A program made the translations under genes and the position numbers. From the NCBI GenBank assembly GCA_038223165.1, contig JBBRHE010000065.1, positions 1 through 16,917 on the forward strand: 16,917 nucleotides of DNA, in the 5' to 3' direction. The DNA is from DASYHQ01 sp038223165. GTDB lineage: Bacteria; Planctomycetota; Phycisphaerae; Tepidisphaerales; Tepidisphaeraceae. The notes under the pieces were generated by a model. The model searched no databases and was not told where the DNA came from. It was given only the letters and a program-made list of their open reading frames with translations. This document shows, one piece after another, positions 5,839 through 13,387 of this stretch. How positions within the stretch are numbered: position 1 is the first letter of the stretch; every line of letters starts with the position of its first letter.

Positions 5839-7521
5839 ATGTTCAAGCGGTTGCGTGAGTTACACATTTCGCTCGCGGCCAAGTGCCAACTGCTCTTCGG
5901 TGGCGCAGTCGTGCTGATCATCGCTGCGGCGCTGCTGGTGCCCGGTCAGCGCATCGAAGACCTGATGAAAGCCAACGACCGCAAAGTGGCCGACGTGCTG
6001 GTCGACCAGGCCATTCGCGATCACCTGGCGAACCCGAGGGCGTCGATGGTCCCGACCACGCAGAGCACCATCGATCTGCCGAACCGCATTCGTTTGATTG
6101 GGGTCAATGCCGACCCCGAGACGCTCAACCGCTTTGAACGGCGCGCCCCGGGCCAACTAGCCAAGCTGATGAAGGACGGCGAGCCCAACTACGTTTATCA
6201 GCGATACGATCGGGACGATTCGGTCGGTTATCGCTATGCCCGGCCACTGATCGCCACCGCAGACTGCCTCAAATGCCACACGCTCCCCGTCACCGCGCCC
6301 GCGACGACGAAATCCTCCACGACGGCATCCACGCTCGCCACTACGAATGCCGCGATCGCGCAAGCGGCGGCCTCTACGACGAAGAAATCGAACACTGGAC
6401 CCTCTTCGCGACCCGTCCTGCTCGGCATCGTCAGTGTCGACATCGAATCGCAGTTGAACGACAACCAGTTGCTGCTCAACCGCGTCATCCTGCTTAGCGC
6501 CGGTCTGCTCGCAGGCTCGCTGGCGATTGTGATTCTGTATTTCATCATCACGCGGTTGATCCTCAAGCCCGTGCGCGTACTCCAGGAGACGGCCGAGAAA
6601 GTCAGCTCGGGAGACCTCAATATCCGCTCGGATATCAGCACCGGTGACGAGTTTCAGCAACTCTCCGAGACGTTCAACACCATGCTGTCGAACCTGAAAC
6701 TCAACGCCGACCAGTTGGGCGCCGTGAACAAGAGCCTCGACCTCAAGCTCGGTCAGATGGCCGAGAGCAACGTAGCGTTGTACGAGTCGAACCGACTGAA
6801 GAGTGAGTTCCTCGCAAACGTCAGCCACGAACTGCGCACACCACTCAATAGCATCCTGGGCTTCGCAGAGCTGTTAAAGGAGACCGCGCCACCCGAGGCC
6901 AAGAGCACGCGCTACGTCGCGAACATCGTGCAAAGTGGGCGCAACCTGCTCGAACTGATCAATGATCTGCTCGACCTTGCAAAAATCGAAGCCGGCCGGA
7001 TGGAAGTGCGCTCGGAACCCTTAAGCGTCAGCGATCTGTTTGAAGGGTTGAGCAACATCCTCAAACCGCTCTGCGAAGCAAAAAAGTTGACCATCGCGAC
7101 CGACGTACCCGCCGACGTGCCGATCCTGCGGACGGACCCTGCCAAACTGCAGCAGATCCTCTACAACTTCCTGTCGAACGCGATCAAGTTCTCGCCGCAG
7201 GATGGCCGGATCGACGTGTCCGCGCACCGGCTGCCCGAAACGGGTGGTGTGCGCGTCGCCGTGACGGACCAGGGCCCCGGCATCGACACCGACAAGCAGC
7301 TGATGATCTTCGAAAAGTTCCGCCAGATCGACGGCAGCGTCACCCGCCAGCACGGTGGCAGTGGGCTGGGGTTGGCGATCTCCAAAGAGCTCTCCGTTCT
7401 TCTCGGTGGTTCGATCGGTGTCGGCAGTGAACCGGGCAAGGGCGCGACCTTCTGGATCATCCTTCCGCCAAGAATCGACGCGGGGATGAAGGACGTGCGG
7501 AAACAGATCTCGTTGATCTAG
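5839..7521 (+). CDS. Membrane histidine kinase with periplasmic c-type-heme (DUF3365/Tll0287-like) sensor domain
   Basis: A 560-residue sensor kinase, numbered from the ATG at 5839. A membrane helix (about 17-36) is followed by a periplasmic domain ending in Cys143-LK-Cys146-His147, a covalent heme c attachment motif, within a DUF3365/Tll0287-like context (RLIGVNADPETLNRFER, then YARPLIATADCLKCH). About 45 Thr/Ala/Ser-rich residues follow the motif before the domain's last strand (LLGIVSVDIES). Then come a second membrane helix (about 210-235), HAMP, a short coiled linker, the HisKA box SHELRTPLN with phospho-acceptor His330, and an ATPase domain with the N box (NFLSNAIKF), DQGPGID, FEKFRQ and GGSGLGL. 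It has no receiver domain, so it needs a separate partner, most simply the divergent NtrC-type regulator. The longer GTG start at 5719 is rejected because it reads through a palindrome. The signal sensed (redox, NO or other) is unknown. Confidence 0.92.
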   Translation: MFKRLRELHISLAAKCQLLFGGAVVLIIAAALLVPGQRIEDLMKANDRKVADVLVDQAIRDHLANPRASMVPTTQSTIDLPNRIRLIGVNADPETLNRFERRAPGQLAKLMKDGEPNYVYQRYDRDDSVGYRYARPLIATADCLKCHTLPVTAPATTKSSTTASTLATTNAAIAQAAASTTKKSNTGPSSRPVLLGIVSVDIESQLNDNQLLLNRVILLSAGLLAGSLAIVILYFIITRLILKPVRVLQETAEKVSSGDLNIRSDISTGDEFQQLSETFNTMLSNLKLNADQLGAVNKSLDLKLGQMAESNVALYESNRLKSEFLANVSHELRTPLNSILGFAELLKETAPPEAKSTRYVANIVQSGRNLLELINDLLDLAKIEAGRMEVRSEPLSVSDLFEGLSNILKPLCEAKKLTIATDVPADVPILRTDPAKLQQILYNFLSNAIKFSPQDGRIDVSAHRLPETGGVRVAVTDQGPGIDTDKQLMIFEKFRQIDGSVTRQHGGSGLGLAISKELSVLLGGSIGVGSEPGKGATFWIILPPRIDAGMKDVRKQISLI

Positions 7522-7580
7522 CGCGTGCCGCGCATTACCGGCTTGGCGGCGTAGCTCGACACTGTTGACGTTGTTCGTTA

Positions 7581-7697
7581 CAGAGACGCGAAGGGGCGAT
7601 GGTCGCGAAGATAACGCGAAGGAAAAAGACAATTGAGCAGATCGCCGAAGGCAATTGATGCACCGCATTGCCTTCGCGACTCGCCTTCACGTCTCTG
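7581..7697. repeat. Palindrome of the GACGCGAAGG family between convergent genes
   Basis: Arms starting CAGAGACGCGAAGG (7581) and ending with the complement of CAGAGACGTGAAGG (7697) pair over about 30 bases with a 3-base gap. A second inner inverted pair, CAATTG-type and CGAAGGCAAT-type, lies in the spacer. It occupies most of the 210-base gap between the convergent kinase and HDOD genes. It shares the opening GAGACGCGAAG with the element at 9839-9943. Confidence 0.75.
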
Positions 7698-7731
7698 ACT
7701 GAATTGTGCGGAACGTGCCTTCGTCTGTGCA

Positions 7732-8604
7732 TTACCCCATCGACGTCTGCGCGTTGGCGACGAGCGCGTCGAGATTGCCGCGCACCTGTTCTACGATCGA
7801 GGGGTCGATCTTCATGTCGCGGAGCAGGGTCGGGTCGATCGTTTCCGTGCTGGCGGTGAGGTTGAAACCATGCGAACTCTGGCAGCAGAGCACGTCGGCG
7901 ATGTGTACGAGCGTGACCAGCAGGCGGTTGTCGTCCGACAGTGTTTGCGGTTGATGGTGGAACCCGGCGACCAGTTGGCACGTGCGCGGGAACTTCCACT
8001 GCTCGGCCAGGCCATGCCCCAACTGCTGATGGTCGACACCGAGGATCGCGCGCTCGACTTCGCAGAAATTCTGTTGCTTGGCTTTGGCGGTCTCGCAGAC
8101 CTGCCGCAGCTTCTCGGGCCACAATTGCAGTGAGACGAGCAAGCCAACGTCGTGAATCATGCCCGCCAGGAACGCCTCGTCGGCAATCGGCGATTTCATC
8201 TGCCTGGCCAACTCGCGAGCCGTCACCGCAACCGCGATGCAGTGCGTCCACAAGTCCTTAGCTGAGTATCCCGCGCACAGTTCAGCGCCGCGAAACAATT
8301 GACCGAGGCTCGCAGCGACCGCGATATTCTTCACGGCGTTCAAACCGAGCAGCACGATCGCCCGCTCGATACTTCCAACCTGCCCCGGTAAGCCATAAAA
8401 CGCGCTGTTGACGACCTTGAGGATGCGCGTGACCAGCGCCGGATCGTGCGACACGATCTTGTGCAGCAAGCTGGCGGTGCTCTTGGGGTCCTCAACCGTG
8501 CGGATGATGCGCGCCGTCACTTCCGGCAACGTGGCGATCGTCGACACCTTGCGCAACGCGTCGGCGATCAGGGCCTGTGAGTCAGGCAGTGGTTGGGTAC
8601 CCAT
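7732..8604 (-). CDS. HDOD-domain protein
   Basis: A 290-residue stand-alone HDOD protein, a degenerate relative of HD-type phosphohydrolases found in bacterial signalling. Diagnostic stretches are LPEVTARIIRTVEDP (26-40), LLHKIVSHDPALVTRILKVVNSAFYG (46-71), SIERAIVLLGLNAVKNIAV (78-96) and MIHDVG with His151-Asp152. The C-terminal 90 residues keep the helical pattern (FHHQPQ, LLVTLVHIADVL). No GGDEF, EAL or receiver domain is attached. GAAGGA lies about 10 bases before the ATG. It starts 67 bases after the neuC stop codon on the same strand with no terminator visible between, so it may be the last gene of the flagellin-glycosylation operon. HDOD proteins are often tied to motility and second-messenger signalling, which would fit, but the role is not shown by the sequence. 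Confidence 0.9.
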   Translation of the reverse strand: MGTQPLPDSQALIADALRKVSTIATLPEVTARIIRTVEDPKSTASLLHKIVSHDPALVTRILKVVNSAFYGLPGQVGSIERAIVLLGLNAVKNIAVAASLGQLFRGAELCAGYSAKDLWTHCIAVAVTARELARQMKSPIADEAFLAGMIHDVGLLVSLQLWPEKLRQVCETAKAKQQNFCEVERAILGVDHQQLGHGLAEQWKFPRTCQLVAGFHHQPQTLSDDNRLLVTLVHIADVLCCQSSHGFNLTASTETIDPTLLRDMKIDPSIVEQVRGNLDALVANAQTSMG

Positions 8605-8670
8605 AAGCGAACCGTCCTTCTATCTATAGACATATCGAAAAGGAGCGACCCGGACTTAATCGCGATCGGC

Positions 8671-9825
8671 TTAATACGTGATGAGTTTTCGGATCAACCG
8701 CTGGTCGATCGCAACCCGCGCCAACGCCTCTGCAATGCGTTGCCCCGCGTTCCCCCCACCGTACGGATGGGTTTTATCGGCCCTGGTCGAACGCCCCTTC
8801 CTAACCGCCGCCCGCACGGCCCGCGCAATCCGCAGCCGGTCGTACGGCACGTCCACCACGTTCCCTCCCCGCTCGCGCCCCGCCTGGCGATCGCCGATGT
8901 TAACCACCGGCGTGCCGAGCGCCCCCGCCTCGATAATCCCGGCGCTGCTGTTGCCGACCATGACCGCACAGTTGCGCATTAAGCCGATAAACTCGGGACG
9001 CGGCAAATTACTGACGAGGTGCGAGAAAGCTTGCCGTCGCCGCAACCAGCACAAGCTAATTCCAATATGGCCTGGGTCGGAGTTGGGCATGAGGACGACT
9101 GCCTGCTCGACGCCGGCCTCGCGAAGTCCGTCGAGGAGCAAGCCGGCCCGATGCTCTTCGATCGCGATGTCAGACGTGACCGGGTGGAGCAGGACGAGAG
9201 CGAACCGCCGCCGAGCCAAATCGTTAAAAGGCGGCGCAGCATGCAGAACGGACCACGGTGCCGCGTCACGTGTGATGCCGTCGAGACCCGGCGCGCCGAC
9301 GTTGTGGATGCGCCAATTGTCTTCACCGAGCCGTCCAATGCGTTTAGCGCTGCCGGGGGACGCGGTGAAGTGAATGTGGGCGAGCTTCGTAATCGCGTGG
9401 CGTATGCTGTCGTCAACCTGCCCCTCAGCGCGGTCGCCACCATGCACGTGGGCGACGACCCGCTGTCCGATCGCAGCCGCCGAGGCCGCGGCGAATGCCT
9501 CGACACGATCACCGACGACGAGCACGACATCGCTGCGAAGCGATTCAAAAGTCTTGGACATTGCAGCCATTGCAGTGCCGGTCGCACGAGCCTGCGCTGT
9601 AGGCGAGCCATCACCCGCGCGCCACGGTAGGACGACGTCGATCGGCCAGCCTTCTTCGCGGATGACGTCGATCGTCCGACCGTGCCTCTTGTGCAGGTGC
9701 ATGCCTGTGACGATGAGCTGCAAGTGCAATCCCGGTTGCTTACCAATCGCGCGCAGCGTCGACCGCATCAGGCCGAACTCGGCCCGCGTTCCGGTGACGA
9801 AACAGATGCGCTTGGGGTGTGGCAT
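8671..9825 (-). CDS. neuC: NeuC/LegG-type UDP-sugar 2-epimerase (hydrolysing)
   Basis: A 384-residue enzyme of the UDP-N-acetylglucosamine 2-epimerase fold. The hydrolysing members release ManNAc (sialic acid route) or its diacetamido equivalent (legionaminic acid route). Motifs seen are TGTRAEFGLM (11-20), GDRVE (105-109), HVHGGD (126-131) followed by DDSIRHAITKLAHIHF, LLHPVT, and the C-terminal GNSSAGIIEAGALGTPVVNIGDRQ. The DDSIRHAITK sequence after the HGGD motif is typical of NeuC/LegG rather than of plain WecB. The product feeds NeuB, encoded just upstream. No clear ribosome binding site precedes the ATG, and a perfect 30-bp inverted repeat lies 14 bases upstream, separating it from neuB. 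The substrate (UDP-GlcNAc or UDP-diNAc-bacillosamine) cannot be decided from sequence alone. Confidence 0.9.
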   Translation of the reverse strand: MPHPKRICFVTGTRAEFGLMRSTLRAIGKQPGLHLQLIVTGMHLHKRHGRTIDVIREEGWPIDVVLPWRAGDGSPTAQARATGTAMAAMSKTFESLRSDVVLVVGDRVEAFAAASAAAIGQRVVAHVHGGDRAEGQVDDSIRHAITKLAHIHFTASPGSAKRIGRLGEDNWRIHNVGAPGLDGITRDAAPWSVLHAAPPFNDLARRRFALVLLHPVTSDIAIEEHRAGLLLDGLREAGVEQAVVLMPNSDPGHIGISLCWLRRRQAFSHLVSNLPRPEFIGLMRNCAVMVGNSSAGIIEAGALGTPVVNIGDRQAGRERGGNVVDVPYDRLRIARAVRAAVRKGRSTRADKTHPYGGGNAGQRIAEALARVAIDQRLIRKLITY

Positions 9826-9838
9826 GCGTCAAAAACCA

Positions 9839-9943
9839 GAAGAGACGCGAAGACGCCAAGGCGCGAAGGAGTCGCGAAGGAAACCAAAATCCTTCTTTTC
9901 TGCTTCGCGTTTTCTTCGCGCCTTGGCGTCTTCGCGTCTCTTC
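9839..9943. repeat. Perfect 30-bp inverted repeat between neuB and neuC
   Basis: Arms 9839-9868 and 9914-9943 are exact inverted copies over 30 bases, with a 45-base spacer. Each arm is made of successive 8-base units of the type GACGCGAA, GACGCCAA, GGCGCGAA. The transcript would form a very stable hairpin just before the neuC start. It has no T-run and lies inside a co-directional operon, so partial termination, mRNA processing or a 3'-end stabiliser for the upstream message are all possible. Confidence 0.95.
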
Positions 9944-9952
9944 ATGGGTGTA

Positions 9953-10996
9953 TTATGCCGCGTCGCTAAGCATGTCCCAGGACAGCAAAGTCCCGGCCGA
10001 GATGTCACGTCGCAGACGCTTGCCGATCGCCATCGACAGGTCTGCTGCGGGGATGCCGTTGCCGGGGCGTTGGACCATCAAATCGGTCTCGAGGACCTCC
10101 TGGCCCACCGCGAGCGACCTGGCGGCGACCAGACTCTGACGGCTGACGTTCCGCACGTCGCGCTCGATTTGCAGCACGTGCTTTCCCGCGACCCCGCGCA
10201 GTGTTTCGGTCAGACGGATGGCGCGGACGTACGCCGCGAAGCCGATCGGGTCGGCGCTGGCAGAATGGTCCGGCCCTTGCGCACCCCGGTCGTAGGTCAG
10301 GTGTTTTTCAACGATCGAAGCGCCACTGGCAACCGCCAGGGCACCCGCGAGCATCTCGGTGGTGTGGTCGGAGTACCCCACCGGCACGCCAAACTGCGCC
10401 AGCTCGCTGATCCAGCAGAGGTTGGCATTTTCGATCGGCACCGGATAACTGCTGACGCAATGCAGAAGTGAGAACGCCGCATTGGCATCGTGGAGCCATT
10501 CGACGCAGGTTGCGACCTCGTCGATCGTCGCAGCACCTGTCGAAACGAGCAACGGCCGCTTCGTCTTTGCCGCGCGCATGAGAAGGGGTCGATTCACCAC
10601 ATCTGGCGACGCGATCTTTATCGCAGGCAGTTCCATCGCTTCGACCGTGTTAATGTCCGCCAGTGAAAACGGCGTCGCGATCGGCAGCAGGCCCCGGCTG
10701 CGGATCGCCTCGACGATGCGCAGCGTGTCATCGGTCGACAGTTCATATTGCCGCAACATATCTGCCGGCGACGTCGCGTCGACGCGCCCCACCTGGTAGC
10801 TCGCGAACTGGGCCGCATTGTTCATCAACTGGTCGGCGCGGAACAACTGCAGCTTGACCGCATCCGCGCCCCCTGCCACTGCCAGGTCGACGAGTTCAAG
10901 CGCTCGCCGCAGTGAACCATCGTGGTTCACGCCGATCTCGGCGATCACGAACGTACGCGATCCCGATGTGCCGACTGATGTGTTTCCGATTCTCAT
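9953..10996 (-). CDS. neuB: NeuB-family nonulosonic acid (sialic/legionaminic acid) synthase
   Basis: A 347-residue enzyme that condenses phosphoenolpyruvate with an N-acetylated hexosamine to give a nine-carbon acid. The N-terminal TIM barrel shows FVIAEIGVNHDG (16-27) with metal/substrate-site residues, ADAVKLQLF (44-52), IKIAS, LLVSTGAAT and GYSDHTT. The last 65 or so residues form the SAF (antifreeze-like) domain (RQSLVAARSLAVGQ... to ...GKRLRRDISAGTLL). The start at 10996 begins 19 bases after the neuA stop with a weak GA-rich leader. An in-frame extension back to 11212 would add 72 residues read out of neuA's wrong frame and is rejected. With NeuC rather than PseG next door, a neuraminic- or legionaminic-type product is more likely than pseudaminic acid. 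Confidence 0.93.
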   Translation of the reverse strand: MRIGNTSVGTSGSRTFVIAEIGVNHDGSLRRALELVDLAVAGGADAVKLQLFRADQLMNNAAQFASYQVGRVDATSPADMLRQYELSTDDTLRIVEAIRSRGLLPIATPFSLADINTVEAMELPAIKIASPDVVNRPLLMRAAKTKRPLLVSTGAATIDEVATCVEWLHDANAAFSLLHCVSSYPVPIENANLCWISELAQFGVPVGYSDHTTEMLAGALAVASGASIVEKHLTYDRGAQGPDHSASADPIGFAAYVRAIRLTETLRGVAGKHVLQIERDVRNVSRQSLVAARSLAVGQEVLETDLMVQRPGNGIPAADLSMAIGKRLRRDISAGTLLSWDMLSDAA

Positions 10997-11015
10997 GGTT
11001 TGCTCTCGTTCCCGG

Positions 11016-11756
11016 TTAGGACGCCATGCGCAACGACTGCCGTTCACGCAGCGACGCCTCGGCCCAGTACAGGTCGCGCAGGTGGTCGACCTCGACAACC
11101 TCACCGACTTCCGTGCGAATCCCCCTGCGGTCGACACCGAAGAACGCGTGCGGGTCTTTGGGGAATTCCAACCCACGCAGCATCGACGCTCGCGAGACGA
11201 CGACTGCTCCACCGTCGTGCAGGAAGAGGGTTTCCAGGTCCTGACGCAGGTGGACGCTGCCGGGCTGGTACTGGGTGACGTTGCCGTCGTCGTCGAGTTT
11301 GTTCATCCACGCCGGGTGCCACTTGCTGACCGGGCAGAAGGTGCGGACGGAATCGCAACCGGTCTCGATCAGCTTGTCGATCGCGCGGTCGATCATGCCG
11401 ACCCCACGGATTGGGCAGTTGCCATAGAGAACGACGAGCGCATCGGTCTTGAAATGGCCTCCCGCCTCGACGGATTCCAGCGCGTGCAGCATAGCGTCCT
11501 GCACGCTGGCGTCGGCGGTGCACAAGTGCGGTGGCCGCGCGATCGCCTGAAACCCAGCGCTGTCGGCCATGGCGCGCAGTTGGGGGCAATCGCTGGACAT
11601 GACGGTCTTCGTCAACCGCTTCGACGCGCTCGCATGCGAGAACGTGTACGAGATGACCGACCTGCCCAGCAGTGGCAGCAGGTGCTTATTGGGCAGGCCG
11701 ACACTGCCGGCCCGTGCAAGGATGACACCCAATACGTTGTAATTCCGTCCAATCAT
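11016..11756 (-). CDS. neuA: NeuA-like CMP-nonulosonate cytidylyltransferase
   Basis: A 246-residue nucleotidyltransferase-fold protein that would activate the nonulosonic acid as its CMP derivative for transfer. The N-terminal motif is ILARAGSVGLPNKH (12-25); the family form is IPARGGSKGxPxKN, so four usual residues differ: Leu13 for Pro, Ala16 for Gly, Val19 for Lys, His25 for Asn. Other family features are kept: SSD at 54-56, ARP at 73-75, a central LYGNCPIRGVGMIDRAI where LQPTSPLR is usual, and a late GGAVVVSRASML. The ATG overlaps the stop codon of the upstream SPASM gene (ATGA), a sign of coupled translation. It ends 19 bases before neuB. Function is inferred strongly from context; sequence alone leaves some doubt about activity or substrate. 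Confidence 0.85.
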   Translation of the reverse strand: MIGRNYNVLGVILARAGSVGLPNKHLLPLLGRSVISYTFSHASASKRLTKTVMSSDCPQLRAMADSAGFQAIARPPHLCTADASVQDAMLHALESVEAGGHFKTDALVVLYGNCPIRGVGMIDRAIDKLIETGCDSVRTFCPVSKWHPAWMNKLDDDGNVTQYQPGSVHLRQDLETLFLHDGGAVVVSRASMLRGLEFPKDPHAFFGVDRRGIRTEVGEVVEVDHLRDLYWAEASLRERQSLRMAS

Positions 11757-13387
11757 GATCTATGCCACTCCTTGCACCCGTTGCACACGGCGTGTTTGAT
11801 GAAAGCGCCTTTGGCGTGATCGTCACGCAGCGTGCCGAACCGCTTCGTCCAGATTTCCTCAACCGATTGTTTGCCAATTTCGCCGAGCGTTTGCTTGCCC
11901 GTCACGTCCTGTTCGCACGATGCGATGCGGCCATCCGAAAGAACCGTCATGCGCGAGCCCAGTCGCACACAGGCGCGGCGCTTCATCGGGGTCATATCGG
12001 CAACTGCAAGCGTCGGAATTTGCCCACCGCAATCACTTGGGCCGACGATGACGGCGGCGCCCAGCGCGTTGAGCCACTGGTCGTACCAGCCGTCCATCTC
12101 GGCGAGATTGGTGACCATTTTGACGAACGTCGGCACGACCAGTGGCACACCACTGGCGCGCTGGGCCCGTTCGGTTACAAACGCCTTCAGGTTTGCCAGC
12201 ACGCGCGCCATCGCGTCGATGCCCATGACGGTTGCGTACATCTGTGGCGATACCGCCGGGATGAACAGGCTGACCACGTCGACGTCTGCGGTCGCCAGTT
12301 TTTCCGCGAGCGATTCGTCGACTTCGGCCAGGTCGGTCTCCACATGAATCGCATGCACGCCTGCAGACTTCGCTGCGGCGAGGATGTCGAACAGGTGTGG
12401 GTGCCGTAGTGGGTCACCCACGCCACCGATCGTCAACCGCAGGTCGTCGACACTGCGCAGTTCGTCGAACAGGCGACACGCCGTGCGGAGGGTAAGGTCC
12501 GGTCGTTCTATCTTCAGCGTCTTTCCGGGCCAGTAGATCGGCGACGTCGTGCGCGACGTGTTCAGTTCCAACACAACCTCGCGCGGCAGCGCGTCGGTCA
12601 ATGGCTCGGCACTAAGGCGACGGACGAGTTCTTCGGACCCCGTGCCGATGAGCGACCCATTCAGCGCCACCGCCGCCGACGTGAATCGTCGTATCTTCGC
12701 GGCGCTGTCGAGCAGGAAATTTTCAGTCGACTGCTGCACGTTCGCGGGGACGGGAATGCTCGTACCGCGACCGACCGGATCGAGCATCGGCCGCTCGGGC
12801 ATGTAGTGCAGTGAACGCCCCGGATGCGATCGCGAACCAACGAGTGCATCGAGCAGTGACCGCTTCACGACCATCGGCGCGAGCCCCGTCGCTGCGGGCG
12901 CGAAAGCGTGGTCGAGCGTTTGGGTTTCATTGATGAACGCGATCAGGACATCAATCATCCCCGGATCGACCATCGCAGCGGCGGGTGGGACGAGGACAAG
13001 CGTGTCGGCGTCGAGTTTCTCGACCAGTTCTTTGATCCATGGGGCATAGAAGCCGGCGTCGATGGCGCACGTGCTGTGCAGACCGCCTCGCCAACCGTCA
13101 GCCCATTTGCGGGCCGCGGTGATGCGATCGAGCTCGGCGATCGGTCGCCGTGGGCCCTTGGCGAGAATATCGACACCGTCGCGCTCGGCAATCGGCAGGA
13201 CCGCATCGAGCTGGTCTTCCCAGCAGAGCACGCCGACGTTGTCGATCGATTCGGACCGGCACAAACGGTCGATCGTCCAGCGAAGCACCGGGACCGTGCG
13301 GAAGTGACGCGTGGCGCTGTTCGCGTCTGCCCGTTCGTGGAGCATCGAGATAATGGCTGCGGTTTGCGTCGCGATCGCGGTGCTCAT
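11753..13387 (-). CDS. Nucleotidyltransferase-like / degenerate radical SAM / SPASM fusion protein
   Basis: A 544-residue protein in three parts. Residues 10-200 resemble SpsF-type sugar nucleotidyltransferases (TVPVLRWTIDRL at 31-42; VDPGMIDVLI at 140-149 like the family's LIDPELID) but lack the glycine/arginine nucleotide loop. Residues 265-465 look like a radical SAM barrel: first strand REVVLELN at 269-276, GGVGDPLRHP at 321-330 matching the usual GGGEPLLHP. The three cysteines of CxxxCxxC are absent; by position they are Arg279, Pro283 and Trp286. Residues 470-544 are SPASM/twitch-like and keep Cys473, Cys491, Cys535 and Cys538, enough for one auxiliary iron-sulfur cluster. It overlaps maf and neuA by 4 bases each, so it is made together with them and probably serves flagellin glycosylation. 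From memory, a spirochaete 'spiro-SPASM' family may be related; not verified. No activity is assigned. Confidence 0.8.
   Translation of the reverse strand: MSTAIATQTAAIISMLHERADANSATRHFRTVPVLRWTIDRLCRSESIDNVGVLCWEDQLDAVLPIAERDGVDILAKGPRRPIAELDRITAARKWADGWRGGLHSTCAIDAGFYAPWIKELVEKLDADTLVLVPPAAAMVDPGMIDVLIAFINETQTLDHAFAPAATGLAPMVVKRSLLDALVGSRSHPGRSLHYMPERPMLDPVGRGTSIPVPANVQQSTENFLLDSAAKIRRFTSAAVALNGSLIGTGSEELVRRLSAEPLTDALPREVVLELNTSRTTSPIYWPGKTLKIERPDLTLRTACRLFDELRSVDDLRLTIGGVGDPLRHPHLFDILAAAKSAGVHAIHVETDLAEVDESLAEKLATADVDVVSLFIPAVSPQMYATVMGIDAMARVLANLKAFVTERAQRASGVPLVVPTFVKMVTNLAEMDGWYDQWLNALGAAVIVGPSDCGGQIPTLAVADMTPMKRRACVRLGSRMTVLSDGRIASCEQDVTGKQTLGEIGKQSVEEIWTKRFGTLRDDHAKGAFIKHAVCNGCKEWHRS

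Noticed and set aside
9839..9943. Possible CRISPR or phage attachment repeat
   Set aside because: The two copies are inverted rather than direct and there is no spacer array, integrase or cas gene in the window.
9374..10471. 365-codon plus-strand open frame spanning neuC, the 30-bp inverted repeat and neuB
   Set aside because: Crosses two well-supported minus-strand genes and a repeat; no recognisable domain.
10997..11212. 72-residue N-terminal extension of NeuB
   Set aside because: Lies inside the neuA coding region in another frame, is Arg/Cys/Ser-rich without family resemblance, and NeuB proteins begin near the MRIGNTS start.
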